From a bacterium (GTDB lineage: Bacteria > Verrucomicrobiota > Verrucomicrobiia > Limisphaerales > J093): a DNA stretch of 5,530 nt. The stretch is taken from positions 1 through 5,530 of the forward strand of contig JAJXTA010000249.1 in the NCBI GenBank assembly GCA_021784265.1. The letters run 5' to 3'. The position numbers and the translations under genes are program-made. Below the pieces are notes generated by a model. It saw nothing but the letters and a program-made list of their open reading frames with translations. It ran no database searches and was not told the DNA's origin. Below, piece after piece: positions 1 to 5,530 of the stretch. The first letter of the stretch is position 1. Every line of letters starts with the position of its first letter.

Positions 1-58
1 CTTTTGGTATCAGCCTCCTGAACCCCTCACCTGGTAGCAACGCTGCGTGGATCGCCCA

Positions 59-84
59 GCCCGCCGCCCTCTCGCGGGGCGGGC
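59..84 (+). terminator. GC-rich hairpin, weak terminator candidate
   Basis: GCCCGCC (59-65) pairs perfectly with GGCGGGC (78-84) across a 12-base loop. There is no T-tract on either side, so it does not meet the classical intrinsic terminator pattern. In DNA this GC-rich, such 7-bp stems can occur by chance. It could end a gene that lies left of the window. Confidence 0.2.
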
Positions 85-141
85 CCAAGCGTAGGCGGAA
101 GGGACCCCGCCGTGGTCGTTCGCCTACCTGCGAGGGCGGTC

Positions 142-159
142 GCGGGGGGCTTCCCCCGC
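142..159 (+). terminator. Perfect 7-bp G/C hairpin with tetraloop, possible terminator
   Basis: GCGGGGG (142-148) and CCCCCGC (153-159) are exact reverse complements around the four-base loop GCTT. On the plus strand the stem is followed by only a short T-rich stretch (GTGTTTC, 164-170). It could be a terminator for an upstream gene or a structure in the leader of the GH38 gene. The stem is seen directly; the function is inferred. Confidence 0.3.
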
Positions 160-248
160 CGGGGTGTTTCGGGCCGCAGGCCGCGGGTTGATTTGTGTCA
201 AGGCGGCCCTAAGCTCGGGGCCTATGAGTTCATCGGAACAACAGACTT

Positions 249-3200
249 ATGCGTAGAACGAGACCGAATCGCATGCTGCTGGCGGCGGCCAGCCTCTGCC
301 TCGCTTGCGCGGGCGGCCCCTTCGCCCACGCCGCGACCACCGTGGACTTGTGGGCGATCGGGCGGCCGGACCACGACAACCGAGACTTCGCGCTGGCCCC
401 GAACCGTTATCATGAGTTCACCACCGACGGCTTGTTCGTGGTGGGCGCTTCGGACCCGCGGCGGGACTGGCCCTACGTGCAGCCTGGCCCGAGCGATAGC
501 TGGGCCGGCTCACGCCAGCACACGTTCACCGTCCTCTTCGGCCTCAAAGTCGCGCCGGCCGCGGGCGAGTGCCGCCTGCGGTTTGACCTCCTGGACGCCC
601 AACACCAGGCCCCGCCTCGACTGCGTGTAACGGTCAATGGGCACACCTTCGAGCACAGCCTGCGGGCCGGCAGCGGGGATGAATCCATTAACGGCGAGCC
701 AGGCCAGGGCCTGGCCCAGAGCTTCGCCATCCCCTTCCCCGCCGGTCTGCTTAAGGCGGGGGATAACGAGGTGCGGATCACTACCCTCAGCGGCAGTTGG
801 TTCCTCTACGACGCCTTGCGCCTGGAAACGCCCGCCGACGTCGAAGGCGCCTCGGTCGCCAGCCGGACGGTGGTCGAGGGTCTGGAAGCCGTGCGCGCCG
901 TGCGCGAGGAGGGCGGGCGCCAAGTCCAGCCGGTCCGTCTGACCGTGCGCCATTACGGAGAGCCGGTGGAGGCGACGGTCCGTGTGGCGGGGGCCACGCC
1001 GGTTACGACCCGCGTGGGATCGGCACCCCAAGACCTGGAGGTCTGGGTCCCGGCCGTCACCGCCGAAACCACGGTGTCGGTCGATGTCCAGACGGGAGGC
1101 CAACGGGTGGCAGAAACCACGGTGAGCTTGCGCCCCGTCCGCCCCCTCACCGTCTATATCCTGCCGCACTCGCACACCGACATCGGCTACACGGAGATCC
1201 AAACCGCCGTGCAGGCCAAACAGGTCAACAACCTCCTCGAAGGAATCGCCTACGCCCGGCAAACCGCGACCAATCCCCCGGGCGCGCGCTTTGTCTGGAA
1301 CGTCGAAGTCCTTTGGGCGGCCGACCTCTATCTGCACCGGCTCTCGGACGCGCAACGGGCCGAGTTCCTGGCGGCCGTGCGGCAAGGTCAGGTCGCCTTG
1401 AACGGAATGTACCTCAACGAACTGACCGGCCTGTGTCGGCCCGAGGAATTGGTTCAGTTGTTCCGTTACGCCACCGAGCTGGAGCGCCAATGCGGCGTCA
1501 CCATCGACGCCGCCATGATCAGCGATGTCCCCGGCTACACCTGGGGCACCGTCACCGCCATGGCCCAGGCCGGCATCAAGTACTTCTCCGCCGCCCCGAA
1601 CTATTTCGACCGCATCGGTGACATCCTGGTTCAGTGGGAGAATAAGCCATTCTACTGGGTCGGCCCGGATGGCCGCGACAAGGTGTTGGTCTGGATCCCC
1701 TACATGGGTTACGCCCTCTCCCACATCGTCGGCCGCCTGACTCCCCGCTTCGTCGGAGACTATGAGGCGCACCTGGAGCAGACCCATTATCCCTACGAGA
1801 TCGCCTATATCCGCTGGAGCGGGCACGGCGACAACGCCGTCCCTGACCCCGCCATCTGCGACTTCGTGAAGGATTGGAATTCACGTTACCTGTGGCCCAA
1901 GTTCATCATCGCCTCGACCAGCCAAGCCTTCCGCGCCTTCGCCCAACGGTACGGGGCGACCCTCCCGCGGGCGCGAGGCGATTGGACCCCGTACTGGGAG
2001 GACGGCGCCGGTTCGTCCGCCAAGGAAACGGCCCTGAACCGCAACGCCTCGGATCGGCTCGTACAAGCCGAGACGCTGTGGGCCCTGATCCGCCCCGCGG
2101 CATTCCCCGCGGCGGCGTTCGCGCAGGCCTGGCGTAATGTCCTGCTTTATTCCGAGCATACCTGGGGAGCGTGGTGCAGCGTTTCAGACCCAGAAAACCA
2201 AATGACCAAGGAGCAGTGGGCCATCAAGCGCGACTACGCGGTGCGGGCGGATGAGGAATCACAAGACCTGACTGCCCAGGCCCTTGCGGCCTTGGGCACC
2301 CCGGACCCCGCCGCGGGCCTGGATCTCTTCAACACCACCTCCTGGTCACGCACCGAATTGGTGAGGCTGGACCAGGCGCTCTCCCTGGCTGGTGATCGAG
2401 TCCTGGATGATCACGGCCGACCAGTCCCGTCCCAGCGTCTGACCGATGGGCGCCTGGCGTTCCTGGCCCGGAACGTCCCGCCGTTGGCCGCGCGCCGGTA
2501 CACCGTCACTCCCGGTCAACCCCTCGCCCCGACGCGCCCTGCGACGGTGGCGTCCGGAGTCTTGGACAACGGCATCCTCCGCGTCGGCGTGGATGCCGAG
2601 ACTGGCGGGATTACCGAGCTGCGCGCGCGCAAGATCCCCAACAACTTCGCCGACACCAGCCAGGGCCAAGCCCTCAACGAGTATCTGTTCCTCCCCGGCG
2701 ACGACCTTGCCCACCTCGAACGCAACGGCCCGGCGACCCTCTCCCCCGTCGAACGCGGGCCGCTGGTCTGCTCCCTCCGGATCACTTCGCCCGCCCCAGC
2801 TTGCCGGAAGCTCACGCGCGAGGTCCTCGTCGTGGCGGGGTTGGGCTATGCCCAGGTGTGCGACGTGGTGGACAAAGCACGGGCCGCCATCAGCCCCCGC
2901 CCCGGCGACGGCACCTTCGCCCAGAGAGGTGGCAAGGAGAGTGTCAACTTCGGCTTTCCCTTCGGTGTCCCCGGCGGCGAGGTGCGCCTGGAGGTGCCCT
3001 TGGGGCTGATGCGCCCGGAGGTGGACCAGATTCCCGGGGCCTGCAAGAACTGGTTCACCGTGGGCCGCTGGGCTGAGGTCGCCAACTCACAGTTTGGCAT
3101 TACCTGGATCACCTTGGACGCCCCGTTGGTCGAGGTGGGGGAACTGAGCGCGCGGCTGCTCGGGTCCCAAACCAACCCGGCGGTCTGGCGGAAGCACGTG

Positions 3201-3653
3201 GCGAAGACCCAACGGCTCTACGCCTGGGCCATGAACAACCACTGGGGCACCAACTACCGGGCCTATCAGGAAGGGCCAGTGGCCTTCCGTTTCGTCCTCT
3301 GGCCGCACCGGGCGCAAGCGCCGGCGGCCGCGTCCCGCCTCGCGATCGGGCTGAGCCAGCCGCTCGTGGCGACTCCGGCCCGTGGCGCTCGTCCCAGCCC
3401 CATCCCCCGCCTCCGCGTCGAGCCCGCCGAGGTGCTCGTCACCGCCCTCAAGCCCAGCGACGACGGGCGGGCTTGGATCGTCCGCCTCTTCGGGGCCTCG
3501 AACCAGCGCCGTCAGGCGCGCCTCACCTGGGCCTCTCCCGCCCCGCGGGCGATCTCATTGAGCGGCACGGATGAACTGCCCCACACGCCCCTCCACGGGC
3601 CCATCGAGGTGCCCGGGTGGGGGCTGGTGACCGTGCGCGCGGAGCTGCCATAA
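249..3653 (+). CDS. Secreted GH38-family alpha-mannosidase-like glycosidase with N-terminal rhamnogalacturonate-lyase-like domain
   Basis: This 1134-aa protein is probably exported and hydrolyses glycosidic bonds in external or periplasmic glycans. Residues 1-28 form a signal peptide: basic start (MRRTRPNR), short hydrophobic core, and AHA-A as likely cleavage site. A lipobox-like CLAC at 17-20 lacks the usual Leu/Val/Ile at -3. Residues 30-195 resemble the carbohydrate-binding-like domain III of PL4 lyases, opening with DLWAIGRPDHDNRDF and closing with FLYDALRLE. The GH38 domain starts near 300: HSHTDIGYT (307-315) supplies metal ligands H309 and D311, and SDVPGYTWG (425-433) supplies the probable nucleophile and ligand D426. 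GHGDN (525-529) and EHTWG (636-640) are further conserved-looking His motifs. The C-terminal beta region shows DLFNTTSW (692-699) and NNHWGTNY (996-1003). The sugar and linkage are not readable; mannose is only the family default. The ATG at 249 is chosen because it gives a full basic n-region; ATG 273 is the alternative. Shine-Dalgarno is weak (GGA at 235-237). The gene ends in TAA. Confidence 0.9.
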   Translation: MRRTRPNRMLLAAASLCLACAGGPFAHAATTVDLWAIGRPDHDNRDFALAPNRYHEFTTDGLFVVGASDPRRDWPYVQPGPSDSWAGSRQHTFTVLFGLKVAPAAGECRLRFDLLDAQHQAPPRLRVTVNGHTFEHSLRAGSGDESINGEPGQGLAQSFAIPFPAGLLKAGDNEVRITTLSGSWFLYDALRLETPADVEGASVASRTVVEGLEAVRAVREEGGRQVQPVRLTVRHYGEPVEATVRVAGATPVTTRVGSAPQDLEVWVPAVTAETTVSVDVQTGGQRVAETTVSLRPVRPLTVYILPHSHTDIGYTEIQTAVQAKQVNNLLEGIAYARQTATNPPGARFVWNVEVLWAADLYLHRLSDAQRAEFLAAVRQGQVALNGMYLNELTGLCRPEELVQLFRYATELERQCGVTIDAAMISDVPGYTWGTVTAMAQAGIKYFSAAPNYFDRIGDILVQWENKPFYWVGPDGRDKVLVWIPYMGYALSHIVGRLTPRFVGDYEAHLEQTHYPYEIAYIRWSGHGDNAVPDPAICDFVKDWNSRYLWPKFIIASTSQAFRAFAQRYGATLPRARGDWTPYWEDGAGSSAKETALNRNASDRLVQAETLWALIRPAAFPAAAFAQAWRNVLLYSEHTWGAWCSVSDPENQMTKEQWAIKRDYAVRADEESQDLTAQALAALGTPDPAAGLDLFNTTSWSRTELVRLDQALSLAGDRVLDDHGRPVPSQRLTDGRLAFLARNVPPLAARRYTVTPGQPLAPTRPATVASGVLDNGILRVGVDAETGGITELRARKIPNNFADTSQGQALNEYLFLPGDDLAHLERNGPATLSPVERGPLVCSLRITSPAPACRKLTREVLVVAGLGYAQVCDVVDKARAAISPRPGDGTFAQRGGKESVNFGFPFGVPGGEVRLEVPLGLMRPEVDQIPGACKNWFTVGRWAEVANSQFGITWITLDAPLVEVGELSARLLGSQTNPAVWRKHVAKTQRLYAWAMNNHWGTNYRAYQEGPVAFRFVLWPHRAQAPAAASRLAIGLSQPLVATPARGARPSPIPRLRVEPAEVLVTALKPSDDGRAWIVRLFGASNQRRQARLTWASPAPRAISLSGTDELPHTPLHGPIEVPGWGLVTVRAELP

Positions 3654-3709
3654 GCCCGCCGCGGCGCTTCCCGTCGGCCCGTTGCCCCGCGCCCGCCCGG
3701 GCCTCAAGC
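3654..3709. other. Short convergent intergenic gap
   Basis: These 56 GC-rich bases separate the ends of two convergent genes. They contain the loopless palindrome CGCCGCGGCG (3657-3666) and GCCCG/CGGGC (3691-3695 and 3698-3702), whose two-base loop is too tight for a normal hairpin. I see no T-tract on either strand, so no clear bidirectional terminator. Confidence 0.4.
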
Positions 3710-4258
3710 CTACTCCGCGGCGGTCGGAGCCTTGAGGAGCTTGGCCTTGGCGGCGGCCGCCTGCTTGTCGTTGTGCAACGAGATGAGGGTATAACCGCCC
3801 AGCAGCAACAGCAGCCAGAGTTCCGGCAGATCGCGGGCCCACCGCTCGATCTCCACCCCCACGCGGAAACCCGGGCCGTTCTCGGCGCGGAACCGGGCGA
3901 TGGTCTTGCCGGTGGCGTTGGCGAAGGTCATGTCCTGGCGCCGGTCTTTGGCCGGTTGCCACAGGAACGAACGACCGTCGGCAAAGGCCAACGGCGCCCC
4001 GCCCGTCCGCGAACCGGGTTCCAGGATCGCCACGTTGCGCTTGGAGGTGCCCACGCGGATGTAGGTCCGTGCCTTGGGGAAGCCGATCCGCCACAAGGTC
4101 CATTTGCCACCGGGGCTGTGCCCGGTGGCCAGGGAGCCACCCACCTTCTCGAATTTCAGCCCGGCCAGCAATGCCTCGCCGGCGGTGAGTTCCAGAATTC
4201 GCGTGGTCCGGCGATTCCAGACCAAGGAGAGGGAAGAGAGCTCAGATGACCGCTTCAT
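3710..4258 (-). CDS. Tubby/LURP-one-like beta-barrel protein with hydrophobic C-terminal helix (hypothetical)
   Basis: This 182-aa protein has no assigned function. Residues 15-140 read as short alternating beta strands with charged turns (for example ILEL, KWTLWRIGF, TYIRVG, VAILEP, RSFLWQP, TIARFR). They lead to one very hydrophobic segment, 144-162 (LPELWLLLLLGGYTLISLH), followed by an Ala/Lys-rich tail. Strands wrapped around a buried hydrophobic C-terminal helix are the hallmark of the tubby C-terminal/LURP-one/scramblase-like fold. The same segment could instead be a membrane anchor. The fold call is pattern-based and tentative. The start is the ATG at 4256-4258 because GGAGGG (4271-4266) lies 7 bases upstream. 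A GTG at 4273 is in frame but overlaps that ribosome site. There is no signal peptide. The gene ends with TAG, and a second in-frame stop (TGA, 3706-3704) follows after one codon. It is convergent with the GH38 gene and separated by nearly 500 bases from the next minus-strand gene, so probably transcribed alone. Confidence 0.75.
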   Translation of the reverse strand: MKRSSELSSLSLVWNRRTTRILELTAGEALLAGLKFEKVGGSLATGHSPGGKWTLWRIGFPKARTYIRVGTSKRNVAILEPGSRTGGAPLAFADGRSFLWQPAKDRRQDMTFANATGKTIARFRAENGPGFRVGVEIERWARDLPELWLLLLLGGYTLISLHNDKQAAAAKAKLLKAPTAAE

Positions 4259-4265
4259 GGGAAGG

Positions 4266-4271
4266 CCCTCC
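4266..4271 (-). promoter_or_regulatory. Strong Shine-Dalgarno deciding the start of the tubby-like gene
   Basis: On the minus strand GGAGGG is followed by seven bases (CCTTCCC) and then ATG at 4258-4256. This is near-ideal spacing. It selects the ATG over the in-frame GTG at 4273, whose first codon overlaps this site. A small hairpin, CGGGC (4276-4280) with GCCCG (4286-4290), sits directly upstream of the site in the transcript. Confidence 0.7.
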
Positions 4272-4544
4272 ACCCCGGGCGCGAGGCCCGAGGCCGGGAG
4301 GTGTTGGTGTTCTGTTCATTTCGGTTCATGTTGGTCGTCACTGTCCCGGAGCGTCGGGCAAACCGGGCCGCCGCGCCCCCGCGCGCGCGCGCCGCGGATC
4401 GGGACAACGGAGTGACGATGACACAAATCAGTCGGTTGGGCTATCATTTTGTTTGTTCTAAATGACGATCTTTCCTATCAGGTGCAATTCATTACCATTA
4501 TTACTGGCTGCCCGGGGCGGCGGCGGGCCCTGGGGGAGGCAAAT

Positions 4545-4566
4545 CAGGAAGCATACAGGAAGCCAT
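4545..4566 (+). repeat. Two-copy imperfect tandem repeat
   Basis: CAGGAAGCATA (4545-4555) is followed immediately by CAGGAAGCCATA (4556-4566). The copies differ by one inserted C. Two copies of 11-12 bases could be a duplicated protein-binding site or a slippage product. Nothing in the sequence decides between them. Confidence 0.5.
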
Positions 4567-4701
4567 AAGGGGATTGGACATGCCTGGCGCCCGGGCACGG
4601 CGGAGGCCGGGGGCGTCATCCATGCAAATAATTTGAGACCAATAGGTTACACATGCCACCACCGCCCCACGGCAACGCCCTCCTCCGCCCCCTGATCTCC
4701 C

Positions 4702-4732
4702 GCGCCGCCCCGGCGGGCCCGGGGGACGGCGC
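4702..4732 (-). terminator. GC-rich hairpin downstream of the C45 gene, likely terminator
   Basis: GCGCCG (4702-4707) pairs with CGGCGC (4727-4732), and CCCC (4708-4711) with GGGG (4722-4725). A single unpaired A lies at 4726, and the loop is ten bases. The stem begins 20 bases after the final TAG of the C45 reading frame, the position expected of a terminator. No T-tract follows on the minus strand, so it would be a tractless, GC-rich type. Position supports the call; the missing T-tract weakens it. Confidence 0.4.
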
Positions 4733-4752
4733 CGCCCGCCTCCCCGCCTCGG

Positions 4753-5007
4753 CTACCGCGCCGCGGTTTCCGCCCCCGCCGCCGTGGCAGGCGCGGCTTG
4801 GAGCAACGCCGCCAAGTTGTAATGCGTGTAGCGGGTGTTGCTGGCGACGTTCCGGGTGTCCGCGTTGGCGACCCAAAAGTCGAGGGTGTCCGGGGCGAAC
4901 AGCACCGAGTTGAGGTTCGAGGTCATGCAGACCGGGCGGTCCATCAAGTGGCGGGCCGCCGCGGCGTCGAGCTTGCCGTATTGGGCCTGGACGCGCTCCG
5001 CCAGCTT
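4753..5007 (-). pseudogene. Detached C-terminal part of the C45-family hydrolase, downstream of an in-frame amber stop
   Basis: Immediately after the TAG at 5008-5010 the same frame runs on for 84 codons to a second TAG (4755-4753). It reads KLAERVQAQYGKLDAAAARH, then contains SNLNSVLFAPDTLDFWVANA. That last segment matches the typical C45-family ending (N-x-x-S-V-x-F-x-P with an aromatic-Trp-Val-Ala strand). It is therefore the natural C-terminus of the upstream gene, not a separate gene. An ATG at 4947 or 4944 could in principle start an independent short product, but no ribosome site supports that. The frame shows no further damage, so the break is recent or artefactual. The tail is Ala-rich (LLQAAPATAAGAETAAR). 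Confidence 0.7.
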
Positions 5008-5530
5008 CTAGTAGCGGTCACCGGCGCTCATGAGGACAACGTCGGGGATGGCGTGGGGCAAGAGGGGATGGCTCTCGCCTTGGTGAATGACGTCGAAGCG
5101 GTCGGGCGTGGCCGCGATGCCCACCGCCCGCTTGCTGTTCCCGTCGGAGATCACGTAATAATACTCACACGTCCGGGGACCACGCCGCATGATCGCGACG
5201 GCCTCCTCCAGCGTGGCCGCCTTCTCCATCACCTCGCGCACTAACTCCGCCATCGGCTTGCCATCCCAATGGCCCTCGCCCCGGCCGCCCATCTCGCCCA
5301 TGGCAATGTGTTTGGCGTTCATGGCGGTGACGGAGCCGACGAATCCGGCGTAACCGATGTTCACCCAGGCATAGCCGTAGGCCGGCTGATAGACCATCAC
5401 CACCGCGTTGGGCTCCAATCCCACGCCGCGCATATAATCGAGGATCCGCCCGTGATACATCCGCCCGCCGACCGTCGCGCGGCCGGCCAGGGCGAAGCCA
5501 CTGCAGTGGAACAACTCCGGGAAGACGTTG
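5008..5530 (-). CDS. C45-family autoproteolytic hydrolase/acyltransferase, 5'-partial and truncated by an in-frame TAG
   Basis: The family (acyl-CoA:6-aminopenicillanate acyltransferase-like, Ntn hydrolase fold) cleaves itself just before a Cys that becomes the N-terminal nucleophile, and acts on amide or acyl bonds. The likely nucleophile is the Cys at 5505-5503 in FHCSGFALAG. It is followed by the family hallmark YHGRILDY (usually HGRNLDY), then GYAGFVGSVTAMNAKHIAMG, EEAVAIMRR, a YYYVISDGNSKRAVGIA segment and VVLMSAGDRY. The frame is open to the right edge (NVFPEL precedes FHC), so the pro-region and true start lie outside. The TTG at 5514 is not a credible start because it falls at the cleavage region. 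The TAG at 5010-5008 removes the last 84 codons, including a conserved strand of the core, so the truncated product is probably inactive. With the downstream part, the post-Cys length is about 250 residues, normal for the family. The substrate cannot be read from sequence. It may form a single-gene unit with the hairpin at 4702-4732. Confidence 0.8.
   Translation of the reverse strand, partial: NVFPELFHCSGFALAGRATVGGRMYHGRILDYMRGVGLEPNAVVMVYQPAYGYAWVNIGYAGFVGSVTAMNAKHIAMGEMGGRGEGHWDGKPMAELVREVMEKAATLEEAVAIMRRGPRTCEYYYVISDGNSKRAVGIAATPDRFDVIHQGESHPLLPHAIPDVVLMSAGDRY

Larger units (their letters stand above)
1..248. other. Intergenic leader region, no convincing gene
   Basis: This stretch lies upstream of the large GH38 gene. 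One plus-strand frame stays open from base 3 to about 187, but its translation is rich in Arg, Gly and Pro and resembles no family I recognise. It is probably GC-driven, although the tail of a gene starting before the window cannot be excluded. Two GC-rich hairpins are visible (59-84 and 142-159). No good sigma70 promoter stands out: TTGATT at 188-193 could be a -35, but only the poor TAAGCT (210-215) sits at about the right distance. A further 5-bp inverted repeat, GGCCC/GGGCC (205-209 and 218-222), lies just before the gene. Confidence 0.5.
4259..4752. other. Gene-free region with AT-rich island and short repeats
   Basis: No credible gene is visible between the two minus-strand genes. Open frames here, such as a plus-strand one at 4462-4695, lack family resemblance and ribosome sites. 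Visible structure includes GTTCAT twice, ten bases apart (4314-4319 and 4324-4329), flanked by TGTTGGT at 4302-4308 and 4329-4335. There is also a 13-base alternating C/G run (4380-4392), and an AT-rich island at about 4424-4506 that contrasts sharply with its GC-rich flanks. A tandem imperfect repeat lies at 4545-4566. The promoter of the tubby-like gene should lie here on the minus strand. The only -35-like word in the AT-rich island is TTGCAC (4487-4482), and no good -10 lies at the right distance from it. Confidence 0.5.

Noticed and set aside
3..187. Possible tail of an upstream plus-strand gene
   Set aside because: The frame is open, but its translation is low-complexity Arg/Gly/Pro-rich and the segment contains strong hairpins. 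There is no recognisable homology to support coding.
510..1826. Long antisense open frame (438 codons) opposite the GH38 gene
   Set aside because: It is a by-product of GC-rich third positions in the true gene. Its translation is Gly/Asp/Val-rich with no recognisable domain, while the plus strand encodes clear GH38 motifs.
3555..4103. Minus-strand open frame of 182 codons in another frame
   Set aside because: It overlaps both the GH38 3' end and the tubby-like gene in an alternative frame. The Arg/Gly/Pro-rich sequence is typical of a frame shadow.
3617..4249. Plus-strand open frame of 210 codons across the convergent junction
   Set aside because: It overlaps the end of the GH38 gene and runs antisense to the tubby-like gene, which has a strong ribosome site and sensible protein composition. 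The translation shows no family features.
4462..4695. Small plus-strand open frame beginning in the AT-rich island
   Set aside because: There is no Shine-Dalgarno and no recognisable domain, and the composition changes abruptly from the AT-rich to the GC-rich part. The evidence is too weak to call a gene.
4753..4947. Independent small gene starting at ATG 4947
   Set aside because: The same frame is continuous with the C45 gene upstream apart from one TAG. The residues are the expected C45 C-terminus and no ribosome site precedes the ATG, so it is treated as the cut-off end of that gene.
4753..5530. Amber codon recoding (pyrrolysine-type or reassigned TAG) as the default explanation
   Set aside because: TAG also terminates the frame at 4755-4753, beyond which the sequence is a GC hairpin and non-coding. 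TAG also ends the tubby-like gene with a nearby backup TGA, so TAG is evidently used as a stop here.

Overview
This is a GC-rich bacterial chromosomal window. Its gene content is a secreted GH38-type glycosidase carrying a rhamnogalacturonate-lyase-like N-terminal domain, a tubby/LURP-one-like small protein, and a C45-family hydrolase. That mix, together with the weak Shine-Dalgarno before the largest gene, is reminiscent of the Planctomycetes/Verrucomicrobia/Lentisphaerae group. The placement is an inference from gene content, and no RNA gene is present to test it.

Layout: 1-248 has no convincing gene. It holds two GC-rich hairpins and leads into a single large plus-strand gene (249-3653, 1134 aa). 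That gene encodes an exported alpha-mannosidase-like enzyme: signal peptide, a beta-sandwich domain resembling domain III of PL4 lyases, a GH38 catalytic domain with visible metal-binding and nucleophile motifs, and a GH38 C-terminal beta region. A convergent minus-strand gene (3710-4258, 182 aa) follows after 56 bases. It has a strong Shine-Dalgarno, which fixes its start at the ATG at 4258. It looks like a tubby/LURP-one-like beta-barrel protein with one very hydrophobic C-terminal helix. Next comes about 490 bases without a gene (4259-4752), containing an AT-rich island, short repeats and a GC hairpin.

The right end (4753 to beyond 5530, minus strand) is a C45-family autoproteolytic hydrolase/acyltransferase gene whose 5' end lies outside the window. 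It is interrupted by one in-frame TAG at 5008-5010. The reading frame stays open for 84 more codons that encode the expected C-terminal segment of the family. This is therefore a very recent pseudogene, a sequencing or assembly error, or (less likely) readthrough. TAG is also the apparent natural stop of both minus-strand genes, which argues against genome-wide amber recoding.

The three genes do not form an obvious operon. The GH38 gene is convergent to the other two, and the two minus-strand genes are separated by about half a kilobase. The most plausible theme is extracellular glycan degradation by the GH38 protein. The other two genes have no demonstrated link to it. I found no convincing evidence for a new multi-gene system. 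The best leads are the amber-interrupted C45 gene, the lyase-domain/GH38 fusion with a divergent metal-site motif, and the bacterial tubby-like protein.
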